Notes under the pieces: model-generated | What the model was told of the DNA's origin: nothing | The model's database searches: none | The model's input: the letters and a program-made list of their open reading frames with translations, nothing else | NCBI RefSeq assembly: GCF_000147815.2 | Contig: NC_015957.1 | Location: forward strand, 5,952,001 to 6,016,000 | DNA from: Streptomyces violaceusniger Tu 4113 | GTDB taxonomy: Bacteria; Actinomycetota; Actinomycetes; Streptomycetales; Streptomycetaceae | DNA length: 64,000 nt | Reading direction: 5' to 3' | Shown: positions 25,938 to 32,310 of the stretch, piece after piece | Numbering within the stretch: position 1 is the stretch's first letter | Layout: each line of letters begins with the position of its first letter | Position numbers and translations under genes: made by a program

Positions 25938-26001
25938 CGCGCGGCCCTCGCTGTCAGCCTGATTGACGCGCGGCCCTCGCCGTCAGCGTGATGGACACGC
26001 G
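25915..26001. repeat. 29-bp tandem repeat, three copies, at a convergent gene junction
   Basis: Copies at 25915-25943, 25944-25972 and 25973-26001 follow GCCCTCGCCGTCAGCGTGAT plus TGACGCGCG. The first copy contains the methyltransferase stop codon and the third abuts the GNAT stop. The 29-bp period is not a multiple of three and no protein repeat results. Confidence 0.9.
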
Positions 26002-26003
26002 GT

Positions 26004-26564
26004 TCAGGACGGCTTCCGGTTCGCCCGCCACTCCGGTGCCAGCACCGACCAGATCTCCCTGTCCTGCCACTCGCCCCGGTGCAGATTGCTCTCCCGCAGC
26101 ACACCGTCCTTCGTCATCCCCAGCCGCCGGGCCACGGCGATGCTGGCCTCGTTCGCGGCGGCGGCAATCCACTCCACGCGGTGGATGCCCCGCTCCTCGA
26201 CGGCCCAGTCGATGATCACGCGGCAGGCCCGGGTCACCAGCCCCTTGCCCACCGCCGAGGGCTCCAGCCAGCAACCCGCCTCCGCGGTGCCCTGGTTGAT
26301 GTCCATCGTCCGGAAGAGGACTCCACCGACCAGCTTGCCGTCCGTCCAGATGCCATAGATCCGCCCGGTGTCGGCCGCCGCCTTGGCCGCGTATCCCTGG
26401 AGGAAGGCCCGGGCCGATTCCAGGTCGGAGACGGCGTCCGCCAGCGCGATGTACCGCCCGATGGATTCCCGTCCCCGGTCCATGTGCGTAAGGAACTCCT
26501 CGGCCTGCCACGGCTCGAGCGGGCGCAGCTCCGCGCCGTCCTCGCCCAGGGGTATCGCGTACAT
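26004..26564 (-). CDS. GNAT-family N-acetyltransferase (RimJ/RimL-like)
   Basis: The 186-residue protein matches ribosomal-protein-acetyltransferase-like GNATs: LRPLEPWQAEEFLTHMDRGR near the start, GYAAKAAADTGRIYGIWTDG, AEAGCWLEPSAVGKGLVTRA (acetyl-CoA loop) near residue 115, and NEASIAVARRLGMTKDGVLR near residue 150. The ATG at 26564 has GGAAGGTG five bases upstream, so the longer upstream reading is rejected. It is divergent from a TetR gene with a palindromic operator between and ends at a tandem repeat shared with the methyltransferase. Confidence 0.9.
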   Translation of the reverse strand: MYAIPLGEDGAELRPLEPWQAEEFLTHMDRGRESIGRYIALADAVSDLESARAFLQGYAAKAAADTGRIYGIWTDGKLVGGVLFRTMDINQGTAEAGCWLEPSAVGKGLVTRACRVIIDWAVEERGIHRVEWIAAAANEASIAVARRLGMTKDGVLRESNLHRGEWQDREIWSVLAPEWRANRKPS

Positions 26565-26646
26565 CGTCACCTTCCAGCGTCCGGACCAGCCCACACGGTA
26601 CGGCGGGATCCTCTCACCGAGGGGGCCGTCCGCGCGCTTCAATTTG

Positions 26647-26666
26647 TACCTACTAGTATGTATGAT
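26647..26666. promoter_or_regulatory. TetR operator overlapping a leaderless promoter
   Basis: TACCTACTAGTATGTA at 26647-26662 is a 16-bp palindrome (14 of 16 positions symmetric) centred on CTAG. It overlaps the -10 element TATGAT at 26661-26666, which lies seven bases before the TetR start at 26674. This is a typical autorepressing TetR arrangement. Confidence 0.75.
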
Positions 26667-26673
26667 CTTGACC

Positions 26674-27237
26674 ATGGACACCCGGGAACGACTCATCGCA
26701 AGCACCCGCGAGCTGCTGTGGGAGCGCGGCTATGTGGGCACGAGCCCGAAGGCGATCCAGGAGCGATCCGGCGCGGGCCAGGGCAGCATGTACCACCACT
26801 TCCGCGGCAAGCCCGATCTGGCGCTCGCCGCGATCAGCCGCAGCGCCGAGGAGCTGAGGGGCAGGGCGGAGGCCGAGTTCGGCGGTCCCGGCACCACGGT
26901 CGAGCGGATCAGCGCCTATCTGCGGCGGGAGCGGGACGCCCTGAAGGGCTGCCCGGTCGGCCGCCTCACCCAGGACCCCGATGTGATGGCGGATCCTGAC
27001 CTGCGCCGACCGGTCGAGGAGACCTTCGCGTGGCTCACCGACCGGCTGGCCGGGCTGCTGGCGGAGGGCCGGGCCAACGGTGAGCTCGACACCGGGCTCG
27101 ACCCGGCGAGCACGGCCACCGCGCTGGTCGCGGTGTTGCAGGGCGGCTATGTGCTGGCCCGTGCCGCCGACTCGGCCGACGTGTATGCCCGGGCCATGGA
27201 CGGAGCGCTCGGCCTGCTCACCGCCCATGTTCGGTGA
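26674..27237 (+). CDS. TetR-family transcriptional regulator
   Basis: The 187-residue protein begins TRERLIASTRELLWERGYVG and has the TetR helix-turn-helix SPKAIQERSGAGQGSMYHHF followed by RGKPDLALAAI. The C-terminal domain with the run KGCPVGRLTQD resembles the YxaF/LmrA-type TetR branch. The ATG at 26674 lies seven bases after TATGAT, so it is probably leaderless, and a palindrome over that -10 element points to autorepression. The tautomerase gene 61 nt downstream is the likely second target, and the divergent GNAT gene may be a third. Confidence 0.92.
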   Translation: MDTRERLIASTRELLWERGYVGTSPKAIQERSGAGQGSMYHHFRGKPDLALAAISRSAEELRGRAEAEFGGPGTTVERISAYLRRERDALKGCPVGRLTQDPDVMADPDLRRPVEETFAWLTDRLAGLLAEGRANGELDTGLDPASTATALVAVLQGGYVLARAADSADVYARAMDGALGLLTAHVR

Positions 27238-27298
27238 GCCGACGTCCGCTGAGCCCGTGACCTTCCGCCGACCGACTCACCCGAAAGAGAGCCCCGGC

Positions 27299-27685
27299 AT
27301 GCCCTTCGTCCGTATCGACGCACTGCGGGCCGACCCCGACCGGCTCGACGCGCTCGGCCGTGCCGTGCATGACGCCCTGGTGGAAACCATCGGATTCCCG
27401 CCCAACGACCGGTTCCAGGTCCTGACCAGCCACGACGGCGTCAGCGGCATGCTGCGCTACGACGACTACCTCGGTGTGCGCCGCGACGACGGCATCGTCT
27501 ACATCGCGCTCACGATGCGCTCGGGACGCACACCGGCACAGAAGCAGGCGCTCTACCGGCGGATCGCCGAGCTCGCCCAGGAGTACGCGGGGACCGAGCC
27601 GCGGAACGTGTTCATCACCCTGACCGAGAACGAGTCGGCCGACTGGTCGTTCGGCCACGGGGTGGCGCAGTACATCGACGGATGA
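27299..27685 (+). CDS. Tautomerase superfamily protein (4-oxalocrotonate tautomerase-like)
   Basis: The 128-residue protein begins MPFVRIDALRADPDRLDALG, so the mature N-terminus would be the catalytic Pro1 typical of the tautomerase superfamily. PPNDRFQVL and IVYIALTMRSGRTPAQKQAL match the second beta-alpha unit of fused tautomerases near residue 70, and PRNVFITLTENESADWSFG follows. Length and motifs fit a single-chain double tautomerase unit. It lies after the TetR gene on the same strand and is probably in its operon. Substrate unknown. Confidence 0.88.
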   Translation: MPFVRIDALRADPDRLDALGRAVHDALVETIGFPPNDRFQVLTSHDGVSGMLRYDDYLGVRRDDGIVYIALTMRSGRTPAQKQALYRRIAELAQEYAGTEPRNVFITLTENESADWSFGHGVAQYIDG

Positions 27686-27792
27686 CCAGGTCACCCCCTC
27701 TCGCCGTACCACTGAGCCACTGGGGCCCGGCATGGCGAGAATCCGTTGACTTCTGTCGTTCCAGCCCCTGGGTGATCTTCTCGCGGCTCCCT

Positions 27793-27823
27793 AGCGTGGG
27801 GCGTGCACCAGCCGCCCCACGCT
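27793..27823. promoter_or_regulatory. 11-bp perfect inverted repeat ahead of the membrane protein gene
   Basis: AGCGTGGGGCG at 27793-27803 pairs perfectly with CGCCCCACGCT at 27813-27823 across a 9-nt loop. It lies just after the CTAGCGT promoter-like sequence and immediately before the leader ORF ribosome site. It could be an operator or an RNA hairpin in the 5' leader. It follows the tautomerase gene by about 110 nt and could also act as that gene's terminator. Confidence 0.55.
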
Positions 27824-27837
27824 CGGAAGGAGACGCG

Positions 27838-27879
27838 GTGCCTGCCACGTTCGAAAGGGAGCCGGACACCATCCGATGA
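27838..27879 (+). CDS. Putative 13-codon leader ORF overlapping the next start codon
   Basis: A GTG at 27838, five bases after the strong ribosome site GGAAGGAG, opens a 13-codon frame (MPATFEREPDTIR). Its TGA at 27877-27879 overlaps the ATG of the next gene as ATGA. The membrane protein gene itself has only a distant ribosome site (AGGGAG about 14 nt away), so this short ORF may drive its translation by coupling. Expression is not shown. Confidence 0.45.
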   Translation: MPATFEREPDTIR

Positions 27880-28349
27880 CCAAGATCCTGCTCTCCCTGC
27901 ATGTCCTGGCCGCCATCGTCGCGATCGGCCCCGTCACCGTCGCGGCCAGCATGTTCCCGCCCGCGGCCCGCAACGCCCACGCTGCCTCTGCCGCCGCCGA
28001 GGGTGCGGCCGACCTGGGCACGGTCCGGCTGCTGCACCGCATCTGCCGCGTCTACGCCAAGATGGGCCTGGCCGTGCCCGTCTTCGGATTCGCCACGGCC
28101 GCCGTGATGGGCGTCCTCGGCAGTGGCTGGCTCACCGCCTCCATCGCCCTGACGGCCGCTGCCGCCGGCGTCCTGATCGCCTTCGTCCTGCCCCGTCAGG
28201 ACGAGCTCATCGACAGCCTCGGTGGGGGCAAGGCCCTGGAGCGGACCGATACCGCCCAACTGGCCATGTTCACGGGCGCGTTCAACCTGCTGTGGGCGAC
28301 GGTGACCATTCTCATGATCGTCCGCCCGGGCTCGACCACGGGAGCCTGA
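27876..28349 (+). CDS. DUF2269-like integral membrane protein
   Basis: The 157-residue protein has four hydrophobic segments: ILLSLHVLAAIVAIGPVTVA (2-24), AVPVFGFATAAVMGVLG (about 67-85), TASIALTAAAAGVLIAFVLP (about 90-107) and FNLLWATVTILMIVRPG (about 138-153). The topology and the ending RPGSTTGA fit small DUF2269-type membrane proteins of unknown function. Translation is probably coupled to a short leader ORF ending at its start codon. A 24-codon fragment closely matching its last helix and RPGSTTGA tail lies at 63829-63900, so a second copy once existed. Confidence 0.8.
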   Translation: MTKILLSLHVLAAIVAIGPVTVAASMFPPAARNAHAASAAAEGAADLGTVRLLHRICRVYAKMGLAVPVFGFATAAVMGVLGSGWLTASIALTAAAAGVLIAFVLPRQDELIDSLGGGKALERTDTAQLAMFTGAFNLLWATVTILMIVRPGSTTGA

Positions 28350-28439
28350 CCCCGCCCGATCACCGGTGCCGACCGAAGCCGCCCCCGGCGCGGGATAATG
28401 ATCGAGAGCGCCGGGGCGGAAACAGGAGGCGGTGCAGGC

Positions 28440-29495
28440 ATGCACGGTGAGTACAAGGTGCCGGGCGGCAAGCTGGTCGTCGTGGATCTGGATGTCCACG
28501 ACGGCGCGCTGCGCGGGGTGCGGGTCGCGGGCGACTTCTTCCTGGAACCGGACGAGGCGCTGCACGCCATCGACCAAGCCCTGGAGGGCGCGCCCGCCGA
28601 CGCCGACACCCAGGCGCTCGCCGCCCGCGTCGAGGCGGGACTGCCCGCCGACACCGTGATGTTCGGTTTCTCCGCCGAGGCCGTGGGCATCGCGGTGCGG
28701 CGGGCGGTGGCCCGTGCCACCGACTGGACGGACTACGACTGGCAGCTCATCCATGAGGGGCCACAGGATCCGGCGCTGCATATGGCCCTGGACGAGGTGC
28801 TGACCGGTGAGGTGGCCGCCGGGCTGCGGCCCCCGACGCTGCGGGTGTGGGAGTGGGACCGTCCGGCCGTCATCATCGGCAGCTTCCAGTCGCTGCGCAA
28901 CGAGGTCGACCCGGCGGGCGCCGGGCGGCACGGGGTGACGGTCGTCCGGCGGATCAGCGGCGGCGGAGCGATGTTCGTCGAACCGGGCAACACCATCACG
29001 TACTCGCTGTACGTACCCCAGTCGCTCGTCTCCGGCCTGTCCTTCGCCGACAGCTACGCATATCTGGACGACTGGGTGCTCGGCGCGCTGGGCGAGATGG
29101 GCGTCAAGGCGTGGTACCAGCCGCTGAACGACATCGCGACGGAGGCCGGGAAGGTCGGCGGGGCCGCCCAGAAGCGGATCGCGGCACACGGCGGTGCCGT
29201 GCTGCACCACGTGACCATGTCGTACGACATCGACGCCGCCAAGATGGTGGAGGTGCTGCGCATCGGGCGGGAGAAGCTGTCCGGCAAGGGCATCGCGAGC
29301 GCCGACAAGCGGGTGGACCCGCTGCGCCGCCAGACCGGGCTGCCGCGCCCGGCCGTCATCGACCGCATGGTGGCCTCGTTCCGCGGGCGGTACGGGCTCA
29401 CGGATGGCAAGGTGACGGACGAGGAGTCGGCCGCGGCGCGGCTGCTGGCGGCCGGGAAGTTCGGCTCACCGGAGTGGACATCGCGGGTGCCGTGA
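28440..29495 (+). CDS. Lipoate--protein ligase family protein with N-terminal accessory domain
   Basis: The 351-residue protein has an LplA catalytic domain in its C-terminal two thirds: DPALHMALDEVLTGEVAAG, RRISGGGAMFVEPGNTITYS (the RRxSGGGxxx lipoyl-adenylate loop) and LNDIATEAGKVGGAAQKR with the conserved Lys. The first 95 residues (HGEYKVPGGKLVVVDLDVHD...) correspond to the LplA accessory or LplB-like domain, which in classical E. coli LplA is at the C-terminus. The order is therefore swapped. The enzyme should transfer lipoate or octanoate to lipoyl domains. The ATG at 28440 has AGGAGG about 10 nt upstream. Confidence 0.87.
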   Translation: MHGEYKVPGGKLVVVDLDVHDGALRGVRVAGDFFLEPDEALHAIDQALEGAPADADTQALAARVEAGLPADTVMFGFSAEAVGIAVRRAVARATDWTDYDWQLIHEGPQDPALHMALDEVLTGEVAAGLRPPTLRVWEWDRPAVIIGSFQSLRNEVDPAGAGRHGVTVVRRISGGGAMFVEPGNTITYSLYVPQSLVSGLSFADSYAYLDDWVLGALGEMGVKAWYQPLNDIATEAGKVGGAAQKRIAAHGGAVLHHVTMSYDIDAAKMVEVLRIGREKLSGKGIASADKRVDPLRRQTGLPRPAVIDRMVASFRGRYGLTDGKVTDEESAAARLLAAGKFGSPEWTSRVP

Positions 29496-29622
29496 CTCGG
29501 GCCACCCGCGGTGGACACGTCGGGTGCCGGCTCGCGGGCACCTTGGCCGACGAACCCATCAGCGGCGCGCCGAACGAGCTTCCCTGGAATCGGCTTGGGC
29601 AACCGTCCGGTGGCAGCCGCGC

Positions 29623-30636
29623 TCACGGCTCCTCGCGAACGACCTCGCGGGCCGGTTTGTCACGGCGCAGCCCCAGGAAACGGGGGTGGCGCAGACGGCC
29701 TTCGGCTGTCCACTCGGTGAAGGCGATCTCGGCGACGAGTTCGGGGCGCGCCCAGTTGACCCCGGGCCCGGTGGGCGGGGCGCCACGGGTGAACGGGCAG
29801 GTGGGGGTGCGCAGCTCGGTCAGCCGTCGGGCGAGGGCTTCCAGGGTGCGGGTGTCGAAGCCGGTGCCGACCTTGCCCGCGTAGACGAGGTCGCCGTCGC
29901 TGTAGTAGCCGAGGAGCAGGGCGCCGAGCCCGGGGCGGGTGCGCCGGGGATCGGTCCATCCGCCGATGACCAGCTCCTGCCGCCGCTCACACTTGAACTT
30001 GAGCCAGTCGCGGGAGCGGCCGTGCTGGTAGGAGGAATCGACGCGCTTGGCGATCAGCCCCTCCCATCCGTGTGCGCAGGCATGGCGGTAGTAGGTCTCG
30101 CCGTCGCGGTAGCGGTACGCGGTCAGACGCAGCGGATCGCTCCAGGTGAGCAGGGAGCGCAGCAGGGTCTTGCGGCGGCGCAGTGGCAGCGCGGTGACGT
30201 CGTGGTCGCCGATGGCCTGGACGTCGAAGAGGTAGTAGTACACGGTGACGCCGGTGCGCCGGGCCTGCTCGGGGGAGCTGATGTGCATCCGCGGCTGGAG
30301 GCGGGCGAAGCTGGTGCGTCCGCGTTCGAAGGCCACCACCTCGCCGTCGAGGACCCAGTCGACCGTGGCTCGCTCCGTGAGGGCGTCGATGAGTTCGGGA
30401 TAGGCGGAGGCGGCGGAGAGGCCGTTGCGGCTGAACAGGTCGACGCGGCCGCCTTCGCGGACGGCGACGCAGCGCTCGCCGTCCAGCTTGCGTTCGTACA
30501 GCCAGCGCTCGTCGGAGAAGCGTTCGTGGGTGAGGGTCGCGAGCATCGGCTCGCGGCCTTCGAGCCCATGGCCGTGGGTGACGGGCCTGAGCAGTCGGCG
30601 CTCAGCGGGGGTCAGGGCCCACAGTGGATCGCTCAC
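29623..30636 (-). CDS. ATP-dependent DNA ligase (LigC/LigD ligase-domain type)
   Basis: The 337-residue protein has the nucleotidyltransferase core: motif I ERKLDGERCVAVREG with the AMP-accepting Lys near residue 46, motif III VDWVLDGEVVAFERG, VYYYLFDVQAIG, motif IV WEGLIAKRVDSSYQHGRS, motif V RDWLKFKCERRQELVIGGW, and an OB-fold domain GALLLGYYSDGDLVYAGKVG to the C-terminus. It should seal DNA nicks using ATP. It has no polymerase or nuclease domain. The GTG at 30636 is preferred because GGAGGG lies upstream; an ATG at 30675 is possible. Confidence 0.92.
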   Translation of the reverse strand: MSDPLWALTPAERRLLRPVTHGHGLEGREPMLATLTHERFSDERWLYERKLDGERCVAVREGGRVDLFSRNGLSAASAYPELIDALTERATVDWVLDGEVVAFERGRTSFARLQPRMHISSPEQARRTGVTVYYYLFDVQAIGDHDVTALPLRRRKTLLRSLLTWSDPLRLTAYRYRDGETYYRHACAHGWEGLIAKRVDSSYQHGRSRDWLKFKCERRQELVIGGWTDPRRTRPGLGALLLGYYSDGDLVYAGKVGTGFDTRTLEALARRLTELRTPTCPFTRGAPPTGPGVNWARPELVAEIAFTEWTAEGRLRHPRFLGLRRDKPAREVVREEP

Positions 30637-30726
30637 GTCGCCGGGTTCCCTCCGTGCTGTCCGCTCTCGCCCCATCTCCGGACCGTCACGACGTGATCGG
30701 CCCCGCCCGGTCATGCGCCCCGGGGG

Positions 30727-31164
30727 TCAGTTGCTGTAGACGCGCTCGGGGTGGACGAAGATCGCGGCGCGGCGCTGCTCGGCCATCACCCGGTCGTAGG
30801 CGCCCCAGTCGTCGTGCGCGCCGCCCGCGGCGGTGAAGATCTCGCGCAGCAGCAGCCGCAGACGCTCCTGGTCGACCCCGGGGAACGGGTCGTCGGGCCC
30901 CGCGATCTCGGTGCGGCCCTCGACGGCGGCCCAGTTCCATCCGGCGCGGAAGACCACGGTGGCCCGTGGTCGTGCCCGCAGATGGGCGAGTTTGGCGCGG
31001 CCGTAGGTGACGAAGGCGACCACCGGCTCACCGGACACCGGGTGGCCGATGACCCCGGCGTTGACCACTGATGCCTGGACCGAGCAGTCGGCGCGCGTCG
31101 TCGTCACGACCGCCAAGTGGTGGTCGGCCGTGGCGATGCGGTCCACTTCCTGAAGATCCGTCAT
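30727..31164 (-). CDS. PPOX-class F420-dependent oxidoreductase
   Basis: The 145-residue protein has the split-barrel flavin/deazaflavin fold: HHLAVVTTTRADCSVQASVV, GEPVVAFVTYGRAKLAHLRA, PRATVVFRAGWNWAAVEGRT and a C-terminal helix with AIFVHPERVYSN. These features match TIGR-type PPOX-class probable F420-dependent enzymes of actinobacteria, which reduce or oxidise small molecules with F420. The ATG at 31164 has AAAGG seven bases upstream. It ends about 90 nt from the DNA ligase gene on the same strand. Confidence 0.9.
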   Translation of the reverse strand: MTDLQEVDRIATADHHLAVVTTTRADCSVQASVVNAGVIGHPVSGEPVVAFVTYGRAKLAHLRARPRATVVFRAGWNWAAVEGRTEIAGPDDPFPGVDQERLRLLLREIFTAAGGAHDDWGAYDRVMAEQRRAAIFVHPERVYSN

Positions 31165-31368
31165 CGGGTGCCTTTCTCGGCGGACCGGTCCTTCCACCAT
31201 GGCTTCCTCGGCACGCTACCGCACCCTGATGCGTCCATGCCGGTGAATCCCGGACCGCGCGAGCGGGCTCGGGCTCGCCGCCGCGCCGGAGGGGTGTAGC
31301 GGGCTCCACCGTCGATGGGGCGGCTCGCTCTCCCGCGTGTGTCCGGCCGGTCTTCTAGCCTCGTCGGC

Positions 31369-32310
31369 ATGGGGAGAACGATGCGGCACGCGGTGCGGGC
31401 CACGGCCCTGCTGGTGTCCACGCTCGCCTTGGCGTTCGGCTCGTACCTGCGCCGTCGGCGGCCCGGCCCGACGGCCACGGCAACGGCCACGGCCACGGCG
31501 CGGCTGACCGAGCGGGTGGCGGAGCTGGCGGAAACCCGGGCGGGCGTCGTCGCCGCGCACGGTGCCGAACTACGGCGGATCGAACAGGAGCTGCATGACG
31601 GCACACAGGCGCGGCTGCTCTCCCTGTCCCTGCGGATCGGCCTGGCGAAGCGGGCGTACGACCGGGATCCGACGGCGGCGCGCAGGATGCTGGACGACGC
31701 GCAGGACCTGGCCGAAGAGGCGCTGACCGAGCTGCGCCAGGTGGTGCGTGGCATGCATCCGCCGGTCCTCACCGACCGTGGTCCGGCCGAGGCGGTACGG
31801 GCGCTCGCCGCGAGCAGCGGGCTCGATGTCACCGTGCGGGTGGACGGTCTGGAGGACGGGACACGGGCCCCGGCGGCGGTCGAGGCGGCCGCGTACTTCG
31901 TCGTGGCGGAGGCGCTGGCGAACGTGGCGAGGCACAGTGGTGCCGACCGGGCCGAGGCCCGGCTGGCCCGCACACCGAGCGGATTGTGGGTCTCGGTGCG
32001 CGACGAGGGACGAGGTGGCGCCGAGACGGTCGAGGGCGTGTCGGGTGCCAGGGAGACGGGTGGTTCCGGAGGTGGCTCCCACGGGCTCGGCTCCGGAGGT
32101 GGCGCCGAAGGTGGCGCCGGACTGCTCGGGATACGTCGCCGCGTCGCCGCGCTCGATGGAACGGTGACGGTGACGAGCCCGCGGGGCGGGCCGACGGTCG
32201 TCGCCGTGGAGCTGCCCTGCCGGTGGCGATCGCCGGGACCCCGTGCGGCCACCGCCACTACGACGGGCAGGACGCCTCGATCAGGTCGCGAAGCTGGGAG
32301 CGGGCGGTGA
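31369..32310 (+). CDS. Short membrane-anchored sensor histidine kinase (HisKA_3)
   Basis: The 313-residue protein has one N-terminal hydrophobic segment (residues about 5-25), a TATATATATA run, a HisKA_3 box with the acceptor His in LRRIEQELHDGTQARLLSLS, and an ATPase domain with FVVAEALANVARHSGADRAE (N box), VSVRDEGRGGAE (G1) and GAGLLGIRRRVAAL (G2) separated by a Gly-rich insert. The ATG at 31369 is supported by TAGCCT seven bases upstream, the leaderless pattern seen elsewhere in this window. No response regulator gene is adjacent, so it is an orphan. Its 3' end overlaps the convergent LAL regulator gene by 53 bp. Confidence 0.85.
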   Translation: MGRTMRHAVRATALLVSTLALAFGSYLRRRRPGPTATATATATARLTERVAELAETRAGVVAAHGAELRRIEQELHDGTQARLLSLSLRIGLAKRAYDRDPTAARRMLDDAQDLAEEALTELRQVVRGMHPPVLTDRGPAEAVRALAASSGLDVTVRVDGLEDGTRAPAAVEAAAYFVVAEALANVARHSGADRAEARLARTPSGLWVSVRDEGRGGAETVEGVSGARETGGSGGGSHGLGSGGGAEGGAGLLGIRRRVAALDGTVTVTSPRGGPTVVAVELPCRWRSPGPRAATATTTGRTPRSGREAGSGR

